From Melioribacteraceae bacterium (lineage in GTDB: Bacteria > Bacteroidota > Ignavibacteria > Ignavibacteriales > Melioribacteraceae), in the NCBI GenBank assembly GCA_015494845.1, contig WGAL01000157.1:1-14756 (forward strand): a DNA stretch of 14,756 nt, in the 5' to 3' direction. The notes below the pieces were generated by a model. It was not told the origin of the DNA and did no database searches. It was given only the letters and a program-made list of their open reading frames with translations. Within the stretch, counting starts at the first letter, position 1. Every line of letters starts with the position of its first letter. Shown here piece by piece: positions 7,153 to 13,918 of this stretch. The translations under genes and the position numbers were made by a program.

Positions 7153-9126
7153 ATGCAAAAAAAAGGATTTTTATATTTATTAATAATTGTCTTCGGCTTA
7201 TTACTTGCACCCAAACTTAATGCAACAAAACCGGATAAAAATCCGTCAGAAAATCCTTCAAAAGAAAAATTTGAAAAAAAATGTGAAAACGCCATAACAG
7301 CCGCATGGAGCTTAAGAAACTCCAAGCCATACAACGGCAAAAATATTTTACAAAAAGCATTAAAGACATGCAAAAAAACCGAAGATAAAAAACTGTTGGC
7401 AAAAGCGCACAATATTTTGGGCGTTCTTTACAGAAATATCAGCGAATACGATTCTTCGTATATTCAATACAAGCAGGCATTGAGATACGCCATTTTAGCC
7501 AACGATTCGGTTCAGATCGGATATGCTTACAATAACATAAGCGGTTATTTCGGTTATAAAAATCAATTGTATCTTGCGTTGGAATATGCTTTTAAAGCAG
7601 CGAAAATTTTCGAGAAAATCAATTTTAAAGAAGGCTTAGCTTTCGCGGATGTTGAGATTGCTTTGGCTTATTATTATTTGAAGGATTATAAGAAGGCGGA
7701 AAAATTTTTTAATGACGTTGTAAAAATACGGAAAGAATTAAACGAAGCGGAAGGACAGGCTGTCGGATTTTTACATTTAGGCTCGGTTTATCTTGAGCAA
7801 AATAAATTATCTGAAGCAAAAAAATATTTGTTCAAGAGTTACAAAATTTTTGTCGCAAAAAATAATAACGAAAAAGGTTTGGGAGCCGTTTTACGACGCC
7901 TTGCGACAATTGATTGCTTGCAAAACAAAGATGATATAGCGATAAAAAAATTTTATAACGCGCTAAGTAATTTAATTAAAGCGAAATTTCACGCAGGTAT
8001 TGTCGAATGTTATCTCGGGCTTTCCCATTGTTATTTCAAAAAAGAAAAAACCGATTCGGCTCTGTATTACGCAAATCTTGCGTATCACTTGGCAAAGGCA
8101 AAGAGTTACCATATCGGCTATGAAAAAAGTCTGGAACAGCTTTACAAAATTTATTCTACTATTGGTAATATAGACAAAACCGCTTTCTATTTTAAGCGAC
8201 TTATTGCATTACGCGACTCGAATTACAGAAAAGAAACGCTCCTACGCAGTGAAGAATTCCAAAAAATAAGCGAAATCCGCGATTTGGAAGAAAAAAACTT
8301 AAAGCTGAAAATAGACATAAAAAACAAACGGTTATTTGTCAGTTCTGTTCTAATTTCATTGCTTCTCATTTTTGCCTTTTTGATAATCATTCTCATTCAA
8401 AACCGTAAAGTCCGCATTCAAAGCCGTCAATTAACCAAAACCCTCGAAGAAAAAGATAAATTTATGAGCATCATCGCGCAGGATTTGAGAAATCCTTTTT
8501 CTTCTTTGCTGAGTTACGCTGATTATCTGCTGGGCGAGTTGAATCATGATTACAACATCGAGGAAGTAAAAAACGGCATCGTTCAAATGCGCGATTCTGC
8601 GTACAAACTACTTGAAATGGTAGAAAACCTTTTATATTGGGCGCGTTTGCAAACCGGCAGAATACAATTTAATCCTGCAAATAACAAAATAGCCGAAACA
8701 ATTGAGGAAGTTGTAAACTATTTCAAGCAAAGTTTGGAAACAAAGGGAATTGCTCTGGAAGCGGACGTTAATCCGAATTATGAATGTTATTGCGATAAAG
8801 ACCATTTGGCAATAATTCTAAGAAATATAATAAGCAACGGCTTGAAACTGAGTAATGCCGGAGACAAAATAAAAATTTACGCCGAACCTCGTCCAAAAAT
8901 AAACGTAATAGATATTATAATCGAAATTACCGGTAAAAAAATAACAGGCAAACAATTTTCCGAATCTTTCTCTCTTGATGTCACGGAACACGACACGAAC
9001 AGCGTCAGGCTCGGCATGCTGTTGGTAAAAGAAATGACAGGAATAAACAAAGGGAAAATAATAATAGACTCCGAAAAAGAAAACGAAATAAAAGTCGTTC
9101 TTTCTTTCCCTATGGGAAAAGATTAA
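7153..9126 (+). CDS. TPR sensor histidine kinase paralogue with ablated catalytic motifs (putative pseudokinase)
   Basis: 657 residues with the same layout as the preceding gene: signal peptide (about 1-24), TPR-like repeats (about 80-345), transmembrane helix (about 395-416), kinase core. Recognisable paralogous stretches include YRN-x2-E/F-x-DSSY and NPFSSLL. The H-box reads SIIAQDLRNPFSSLL, so the phospho-acceptor His is Gln443 (codon CAG at 8479-8481). The G1 box is ITGKKI: the Asp that contacts adenine is Ile592 and the second Gly is Lys596. G2 is SVRLG at 617-621 instead of GTGLG. Only the N-box Asn562 remains. The frame is intact and the flanking helices are well conserved, so this is not an obvious pseudogene. 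It cannot autophosphorylate at the usual site and probably does not bind ATP normally. A role as heterodimer partner or regulator of the neighbouring kinase is inference. Confidence 0.9.
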   Translation: MQKKGFLYLLIIVFGLLLAPKLNATKPDKNPSENPSKEKFEKKCENAITAAWSLRNSKPYNGKNILQKALKTCKKTEDKKLLAKAHNILGVLYRNISEYDSSYIQYKQALRYAILANDSVQIGYAYNNISGYFGYKNQLYLALEYAFKAAKIFEKINFKEGLAFADVEIALAYYYLKDYKKAEKFFNDVVKIRKELNEAEGQAVGFLHLGSVYLEQNKLSEAKKYLFKSYKIFVAKNNNEKGLGAVLRRLATIDCLQNKDDIAIKKFYNALSNLIKAKFHAGIVECYLGLSHCYFKKEKTDSALYYANLAYHLAKAKSYHIGYEKSLEQLYKIYSTIGNIDKTAFYFKRLIALRDSNYRKETLLRSEEFQKISEIRDLEEKNLKLKIDIKNKRLFVSSVLISLLLIFAFLIIILIQNRKVRIQSRQLTKTLEEKDKFMSIIAQDLRNPFSSLLSYADYLLGELNHDYNIEEVKNGIVQMRDSAYKLLEMVENLLYWARLQTGRIQFNPANNKIAETIEEVVNYFKQSLETKGIALEADVNPNYECYCDKDHLAIILRNIISNGLKLSNAGDKIKIYAEPRPKINVIDIIIEITGKKITGKQFSESFSLDVTEHDTNSVRLGMLLVKEMTGINKGKIIIDSEKENEIKVVLSFPMGKD

Positions 9127-9136
9127 TTTAAAAATA

Positions 9137-9165
9137 AAAAAGGCAACCTTGTTGGTAGCCTTTTT
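9137..9165. terminator. Bidirectional terminator between convergent genes
   Basis: Arms AAAAAGGCAACC (9137-9148) and GGTAGCCTTTTT (9154-9165) pair with a single A-A mismatch around a 5-nt loop. The A-run on one side and T-run on the other let the hairpin terminate in either direction. It sits between the stop of the + strand pseudokinase and the stop of the - strand PLP enzyme, where a shared terminator is expected. Confidence 0.8.
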
Positions 9166-9186
9166 CAAATATGACGGTTAGTTATA

Positions 9187-10656
9187 TTAACTACTCTTAA
9201 CCTTCTCATTAAACTCTTCGATTAATTTATCCCAAACGGGAACAATCGAGAAGCGTTCTTCCCAATAATTTTCGTCGTACCACTGAGCATTTAATTCCTC
9301 TACTTCTTTTCCTTGTTGCTCAACCCAAGTGAAATATTTCAAATTGTGAATTGCTTTTTTGTCGTAGTAAGTCAATTCTTTGTAATAATCGATTGATTGT
9401 TTTTTAACCACGGAATTCCAATCGATTGCGGCTTGACGTTCGGAATACGCGCCCCAATCGCGGTTCATTTCGTCCAAGCGGGAAAGATACATTTCCGCGG
9501 AATCCGTAAACACTGTGAAAATAACGTCGTTCTCGTTCATCTCGAAAAATTTGGCTGTTTTTATTGCGCTTAGCAAATTGCTCGCCGAAGAAATTCCCAA
9601 ATACGGAAGTTTGGAGACCAAATCTTTGTCAACGCCGAGTTCGTTAATTAAAAACTTATGTCCTTCCGGCTCGTTAAACAAACGAAGAACGCGCAGCGGG
9701 TCTTCGTCGTCAATTGCGGTAACGGCGTTAGTGTTTTTAACATTGTGAATCCACGGCACGTGTTTGTCGCCGATGCCTTCGATTCTATGTCCGCCGAAGC
9801 CGTTCATCAATAAAGTCGGGCATTGCAACGCTTCGGACGCAACTACTTTGATTTCCGGATTTACTTTGCGCAAGTAATCGCCTGCGGCAATCGTTCCGGC
9901 AGAACCGGTTGCGCTAACGTAAGCGGAAAGTCGTTGCTTTCCTTCTTTTATTTGATTAAACAAAGTTTCAATTGCGTTGCCGGTAATTTCGTAGTGCCAA
10001 ATCGCGTTTCCGAATTGGTCGAATTGGTTGAAAATTAAATACTCGTCGCTTTCCGCTTCGAGTTCGTGGCATTTGTCGTAAATCTCTTTTACGTTGCTTT
10101 CGCAACCTGGCGTTGCATAAACTTCCGCGCCGATGTTTCGTAGCCAATCAAATCTTTCCTGACTCATTTCTTCCGGTAAAATCGCAACCGCGTGAACGTC
10201 GAGCAACGCGGAATTGAACGCGCCGCCTCGGCAATAGTTCCCTGTGGAAGGCCAAACCGCTTTGTGATATTCGGGATTGAATTTCCCGGTTACAAGATAC
10301 GGCGCTAAACATCCGTAAGTGGCGCCGACTTTATGCGCGCCGGTCGGAAAAAACTTTCCGACAAGTCCGATAATTCGCGCTTTTACGCCGGTGATTTCTT
10401 TCGGGATTTCCAAAAAATTAATTCCGTTTATTCCGCCGTTTCCCGGGTCGTTTTGCCAATTTATTCTGAAAAGATTAAGCGGATTGACTTCTTGCAAATC
10501 AACTTCTTTTAATTTTTCTTGAATTTCGGCAGGAATTGTTTCAGGATGTTTTAACTGATTGAACGTCGGTAAAATTATATTTTTTTCTTTCGCGCGTTTG
10601 ATTGTCTTTTGCAAAAACTCTTCGTTTTCAATTTCCCAATTCCAATTACTACTCAT
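9187..10656 (-). CDS. Fold-type II PLP-dependent enzyme (cysteine synthase/threonine synthase/TrpB superfamily), substrate unknown
   Basis: 489 residues. The PLP Schiff-base lysine is probably Lys109 in PTGAHKVGATYG. STGNYCRGGA (137-146) matches the substrate-carboxylate loop of fold-type II enzymes, and the Ser/Thr/Gly-rich SATGSAGTIAAG (248-259) matches the PLP-phosphate loop. The protein is longer than O-acetylserine sulfhydrylase (about 310 aa), with about 100 extra residues at each end, and I do not recognise it as threonine synthase, TrpB or cystathionine beta-synthase. Such proteins are usually annotated only as PLP-dependent beta-subunit or cysteine synthase-like, so the reaction is open: beta-replacement, elimination or ammonia-lyase chemistry would all fit the fold. 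AGGAG (complement of 10663-10667) lies 6 nt before ATG and fixes the start. It is divergent from the lysine-catabolism operon across 307 bp, which hints at a shared amino-acid role but does not prove it. Confidence 0.8.
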   Translation of the reverse strand: MSSNWNWEIENEEFLQKTIKRAKEKNIILPTFNQLKHPETIPAEIQEKLKEVDLQEVNPLNLFRINWQNDPGNGGINGINFLEIPKEITGVKARIIGLVGKFFPTGAHKVGATYGCLAPYLVTGKFNPEYHKAVWPSTGNYCRGGAFNSALLDVHAVAILPEEMSQERFDWLRNIGAEVYATPGCESNVKEIYDKCHELEAESDEYLIFNQFDQFGNAIWHYEITGNAIETLFNQIKEGKQRLSAYVSATGSAGTIAAGDYLRKVNPEIKVVASEALQCPTLLMNGFGGHRIEGIGDKHVPWIHNVKNTNAVTAIDDEDPLRVLRLFNEPEGHKFLINELGVDKDLVSKLPYLGISSASNLLSAIKTAKFFEMNENDVIFTVFTDSAEMYLSRLDEMNRDWGAYSERQAAIDWNSVVKKQSIDYYKELTYYDKKAIHNLKYFTWVEQQGKEVEELNAQWYDENYWEERFSIVPVWDKLIEEFNEKVKSS

Positions 10657-10758
10657 AATTTTCTCCTAAAAATTTTAAAATAAGTTTCGCAATATAACAT
10701 TTTTACCGCAAGACGCGAAGTTGTGAGTTTGCTTGTATTATTCATTTTTGTAAAGAAA

Positions 10759-10790
10759 CAACCTTGAAGGCACTAATCCCTTCAAGGTTG
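10759..10790 (-). repeat. Palindromic repeat element, copy 1 (inverted relative to copies 2 and 3)
   Basis: Perfect 12-bp arms CAACCTTGAAGG (10759-10770) and CCTTCAAGGTTG (10779-10790) surround an 8-nt loop. Read on the - strand, the core has the same arms as copies 2 and 3, and its loop GATTAGTG resembles GACAAGTG of copy 2. It lies between divergent promoters, so it is not a gene-end terminator for either neighbour. Confidence 0.8.
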
Positions 10791-10808
10791 AGGCAGTAAC
10801 TCCCTTTA

Positions 10809-10842
10809 TTTACCTTCAAGGGACAAGTGCCTTGAAGGTAAA
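10809..10842 (+). repeat. Palindromic repeat element, copy 2
   Basis: Perfect 13-bp arms TTTACCTTCAAGG (10809-10821) and CCTTGAAGGTAAA (10830-10842) with loop GACAAGTG. It is the same 28-bp core as copy 3, downstream of the ALDH gene, differing at two loop positions. Copy 1, 18 nt away, is in the opposite orientation, so the pair could also fold into a larger cruciform. Confidence 0.8.
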
Positions 10843-10963
10843 GATTCCATCACTCGTCACTAAAAATTACTTCCAAAAACAAATTTCTTAAACTCGCGTT
10901 TAGTATATTATTAATCTTAATTTAATTTTTTCTGCAACCATTTTTACGGAGGAAATTACGGTA

Positions 10964-12259
10964 ATGAAAAGACTTGTAGGAATACGAAGAGAAGACAAAA
11001 ACATTTGGGAACGCAGAGTTCCGCTTACGCCGGAACACGTTAAAATTTTAAAGGAAAAAGAAAACATCGATTTCATCGTTCAACCGTTTGAGCGACGCGC
11101 TTTTCTGGACGACGAGTATCGCGAAGCTGGCGCAAAAGTAGATGAAAATATTAGTGAAGCGCCTTTTATTTTTGCCGTGAAAGAAATTCCGGTAAAACTT
11201 CTCGAACCGGAAAAAGTTTATATGTACTTTTCTCACACGATTAAAGGGCAAGATTACAATATGCCGATGCTCCAAAAGCTGCTCGATTTGAAAGCGACGC
11301 TAATCGATTACGAAACGATTAAAGACGACAAGGGTCGCCGGCTCGTATTTTTCGGACGCTTCGCTGGCATTGCAGGAATGATTGACGCATTGCACGCGTT
11401 CGGCAAACGCTTGCAATATTTCGGTTACGACACGCCTTTTCTGCACGTAAAAATGTCGTACGAATACGGCGAAGTTGCGCTCGCGAAAAAAGATTTGCAA
11501 AAACTCGCGTCCGAATTGAACGAAGCGGATTTGCCTGATGAATTTGCGCCTTACATTTTCGGATTTTCCGGCTATGGCAACGTTTCGCGCGGCGCGCAGG
11601 AAATTTTTGATTTGCTTCCTGCAAAGGAAATCCAACCTGACGAAATTGCCGGAATTGTTGAGCGAAAAGAAAAAGGTTTGTTCAAAGTTGTTTTCAAAGA
11701 AGAACATCTCGTAAAACCGAAAGACGAAAACAAACCTTTCGAGTTAAACGATTACTACAATCACCCGGAAAAATACGAACCGATTTTCGAGAAATATCTC
11801 GTTAATTTGTCGGTTCTCGTAAACGCGGTTTATTGGGATGCGCGTTACCCGCGTTTGGTAACGAAAAAATTCTTGAAAGAGAATTTCGACAAAATGCGCA
11901 TGGTTCTTATTCAGGATATAAGTTGCGATATTGACGGCGGCGTTGAAATTACTTACAAAGCGACCGAACCGGACGTGCCGGGCTATGTTTACGATCCGGA
12001 AACGGACGAGTTTACTGACGGCTTTGAAGGAAAAGGCGTTCTGAATTTGGCTGTCGATAATTTACCGACCGAAATTGCGAAAGATTCGTCGGTCGCTTTC
12101 GGCGAAGCGCTTTTGCCGTTTGTGCCTGGAATTGTAAAAGCAGATTATGAAAAATCTTTTGTGGAAATAGATTTGCCGCCGGAAATCAAACGCGCGGTAA
12201 TAGTTTACAAAGGCGAACTTACGCCGGATTACGAATATCTTAAAGATTATTTGAAATAA
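10964..12259 (+). CDS. Stand-alone lysine-ketoglutarate reductase (saccharopine-forming; LKR half of LKR/SDH)
   Basis: Condenses lysine with 2-oxoglutarate and reduces the product to saccharopine using NADPH, the first step of the saccharopine route of lysine breakdown. The 431 residues cover the whole LKR domain of the bifunctional LKR/SDH enzymes (AASS of animals, LKR/SDH of plants). Visible features are the N-terminal IRREDKNIWERRVPLTPEHV (AlaDH/PNT-like), VKE with Lys73 and FSHT with His91 (plausible equivalents of the catalytic Lys and His of this fold), FGRFAGIAGMID (130-141), and the nucleotide-binding GYGNVSRGAQEIF (203-215). The C-terminal NLPTEIAKDSSVAFGEAL and GELTPDYEYL segments mark the normal end of an LKR domain, so the gene is not truncated within it. 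The saccharopine dehydrogenase half is absent. The next gene starts 25 nt later, so they form an operon. Confidence 0.88.
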   Translation: MKRLVGIRREDKNIWERRVPLTPEHVKILKEKENIDFIVQPFERRAFLDDEYREAGAKVDENISEAPFIFAVKEIPVKLLEPEKVYMYFSHTIKGQDYNMPMLQKLLDLKATLIDYETIKDDKGRRLVFFGRFAGIAGMIDALHAFGKRLQYFGYDTPFLHVKMSYEYGEVALAKKDLQKLASELNEADLPDEFAPYIFGFSGYGNVSRGAQEIFDLLPAKEIQPDEIAGIVERKEKGLFKVVFKEEHLVKPKDENKPFELNDYYNHPEKYEPIFEKYLVNLSVLVNAVYWDARYPRLVTKKFLKENFDKMRMVLIQDISCDIDGGVEITYKATEPDVPGYVYDPETDEFTDGFEGKGVLNLAVDNLPTEIAKDSSVAFGEALLPFVPGIVKADYEKSFVEIDLPPEIKRAVIVYKGELTPDYEYLKDYLK

Positions 12260-12284
12260 ATCAATTAAAGAAAGGAGATAAAAA

Positions 12285-13823
12285 ATGGATTACGAATTTT
12301 TAAAAACTTTGGGAATCGAAGATAAAAATTACGGCGGTTCCACGGGTTTGGAATGGACGAAAACCGAAGACGCGGGCGAACTAAATATTTATTCGCCGGT
12401 TGACGGAAAATTCATCGCGAGCGTTTATATGGTTTCGGAAGACGATTACGATAAAATCGTTGCGAAATCGGTCGAGGCGTTCAAATATTGGCGAACCGTT
12501 CCCGCGCCGAAACGCGGCGAGATTGTTCGTCAAATCGGTTTGGAATTGCGCAAGTACAAAGAACCGCTCGGAAAACTCGTTTCCTACGAAATGGGAAAAT
12601 CGGTTCAGGAAGGAATGGGCGAAGTTCAGGAAATGATTGACATTTGCGACTTCGCGGTCGGGCAATCACGCCAATTGTACGGATTTACAATGCAATCGGA
12701 ACGCCCGCAACACAGAATGTACGACCAATATCATCCGCTCGGCATAGTAGGAATTATTACCGCGTTCAACTTTCCGGTTGCGGTTTGGGCTTGGAACGCA
12801 ATGATTGCAACCGTTGCCGGCGATACGAACTTGTGGAAACCTTCCTCGAAAGTTCCGCTTTCTGCAATTGCTGTTCAAAAAATTCTCGCCCCGATTATCA
12901 AAGAAAACGATTTGCCGGAAGGTTTGTTCTCGCTCGTGGTTGGAAAAGGTTCTACCGTCGGCGAAAAACTTTTAAACGATACGAGAATTCCGCTTGTTTC
13001 AATTACCGGCTCGGTTGACATCGGTCGCCACGCGGCGCAAACCGTTGCAAAACGTTTCGGAAAAACAATTCTCGAACTGGGCGGAAACAACGCAATTATT
13101 TTAACTCCGGACGCCGATTTGAAAATGGCAATTCCGGCGATTGTCTTCGGCGCTGTCGGAACGGCGGGACAACGTTGCACAACCACGCGTCGCTTGATTA
13201 TCCACGAAAGCATTTACGACAAAGTAAAAGATTCGCTTGTTGACGCTTACTCGAAACTCAAAATCGGAAATCCGCTCGACGAATCAAATCATGTTGGTCC
13301 GTTAACCGACAAAGCCGCGGTCGCTTTGTTTAAGGACGCGCTCAAACGCCTTGAAAAAGAAGGCGGAAAAATTCTTTACGGCGGCGAAGTTTTAGAAGGC
13401 GAAGGCTACGAATCCGGCTGCTACGTTCGTCCGGCAATTTGCGAAGCCGAAAACCATTACGAAATCGTACAGGAAGAAACGTTTGCGCCGATTCTTTATT
13501 TGATTAAATATTCCGGCGACGTTCGCAACGCGATTGAACTTCACAACGACGTTGTGCAAGGGCTTTCATCGGCAATCTTTACAAACAACTTGCGCGAAGC
13601 GGAGATTTTCCTTTCGGCGGAAGGTTCGGATTGCGGAATCGCGAACGTGAACATCGGAACTTCCGGCGCGGAAATCGGCGGAGCGTTCGGCGGCGAAAAA
13701 CACACCGGCGGCGGTCGCGAATCCGGCTCCGACGCGTGGAAAGCGTATATGCGCAGACAAACAAACACGATAAATTACGGAACCGCTTTGCCTCTTGCGC
13801 AAGGAATTAAGTTCGAGATTTAA
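12285..13823 (+). CDS. Alpha-aminoadipate-semialdehyde dehydrogenase, ALDH7 family
   Basis: Oxidises alpha-aminoadipate semialdehyde (in equilibrium with piperideine-6-carboxylate) to alpha-aminoadipate with NAD, the third step of the saccharopine pathway. 512 residues, normal ALDH7 length. Landmarks: [16 protein letters not shown] with Asn162, LWKPSSK (NAD binding), [19 protein letters not shown] with general-base Glu264, and [10 protein letters not shown] with catalytic Cys298. Near the C terminus [20 protein letters not shown] and [15 protein letters not shown] are highly characteristic of human ALDH7A1 (antiquitin) and bacterial orthologues and separate it from generic ALDHs. AGGAG at 12273-12277 lies 7 nt before ATG. 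Pairing with LKR strongly supports lysine catabolism. The 3' half is markedly GC-rich compared with the kinase genes in this window. Confidence 0.93.
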   Translation: MDYEFLKTLGIEDKNYGGSTGLEWTKTEDAGELNIYSPVDGKFIASVYMVSEDDYDKIVAKSVEAFKYWRTVPAPKRGEIVRQIGLELRKYKEPLGKLVSYEMGKSVQEGMGEVQEMIDICDFAVGQSRQLYGFTMQSERPQHRMYDQYHPLGIVGIITAFNFPVAVWAWNAMIATVAGDTNLWKPSSKVPLSAIAVQKILAPIIKENDLPEGLFSLVVGKGSTVGEKLLNDTRIPLVSITGSVDIGRHAAQTVAKRFGKTILELGGNNAIILTPDADLKMAIPAIVFGAVGTAGQRCTTTRRLIIHESIYDKVKDSLVDAYSKLKIGNPLDESNHVGPLTDKAAVALFKDALKRLEKEGGKILYGGEVLEGEGYESGCYVRPAICEAENHYEIVQEETFAPILYLIKYSGDVRNAIELHNDVVQGLSSAIFTNNLREAEIFLSAEGSDCGIANVNIGTSGAEIGGAFGGEKHTGGGRESGSDAWKAYMRRQTNTINYGTALPLAQGIKFEI

Positions 13824-13843
13824 TTATCAATTAGTAAATTCTT

Positions 13844-13871
13844 ACCTTCAAGGGGCAAGCGCCTTGAAGGT
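13844..13871 (+). repeat. Palindromic repeat element, copy 3
   Basis: Perfect 10-bp arms ACCTTCAAGG (13844-13853) and CCTTGAAGGT (13862-13871) with loop GGCAAGCG. It has the same arms, length and orientation as copy 2, with two loop substitutions. It starts 21 nt after the ALDH stop in a tail-to-tail interval and might reduce read-through, but it has no T-tract. Confidence 0.8.
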
Positions 13872-13886
13872 GAAGCATAAATCAAA

Positions 13887-13914
13887 GTAGGGACAACTTG
13901 CGAGTTGTCCCTAC
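13887..13914. repeat. Second palindrome family, perfect 12-bp arms
   Basis: Arms GTAGGGACAACT (13887-13898) and AGTTGTCCCTAC (13903-13914) pair perfectly around TGCG. It lies 16 nt from copy 3 of the other palindrome and only 4 nt from the end of the - strand gene. It has no T-run of useful length. It may act as a transcription barrier between convergent genes or be a REP-type repeat. Only one copy is in the window. Confidence 0.75.
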
Positions 13915-13918
13915 AAAT

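Larger units (their letters stand above)
10657..10963. other. 307-bp divergent intergenic region with two palindromes
   Basis: This gap separates the divergent starts of the PLP enzyme and the LKR gene and must hold both promoters. The middle (10759-10842) is filled by two palindromic elements listed separately. The flanks are AT-rich. On the - strand TATATTGC (complement of 10693-10700) and on the + strand the TTTAGTATATTATTAATC stretch (from about 10899) are weak promoter candidates. I see no convincing small gene or riboswitch. GGAGG at 10948-10952 precedes the LKR start with a rather long spacing of 11 nt. Confidence 0.5.

Noticed and set aside
7153..9126. Annotating the second kinase as a pseudogene
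   Set aside because: There is no stop or frameshift over 657 codons, and the sensor, membrane and DHp segments are well kept; motif loss alone does not show gene decay.
10759..10842. Two closely spaced repeats as a possible mini CRISPR array
   Set aside because: The copies are in opposite orientation, the gap is only 18 nt, there are no spacer-like units of equal length and no cas genes; palindromic REP-like elements explain it better.
10759..10842. Hairpins read as transcription terminators
   Set aside because: They lie upstream of both divergent start codons, so no gene ends there, and no T-tract follows.
11300..11707. 135-codon - strand open frame inside the LKR gene
   Set aside because: Low-complexity Phe/Arg-rich shadow of a well-recognised gene; no independent evidence of coding.
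10964..12259. Alanine dehydrogenase or transhydrogenase alpha subunit
   Set aside because: The N-terminal fold is shared, but SGYGNVSRGAQEIF, FGRFAGIAGMID and the C-terminal NLPTEIAKDSS segment match LKR, and the adjacent ALDH7 fits that pathway.
12644..13018. Overlapping + strand open frame inside the ALDH gene
   Set aside because: Out-of-frame translation of conserved ALDH7 codons, rich in Arg/Cys, with no start signal.
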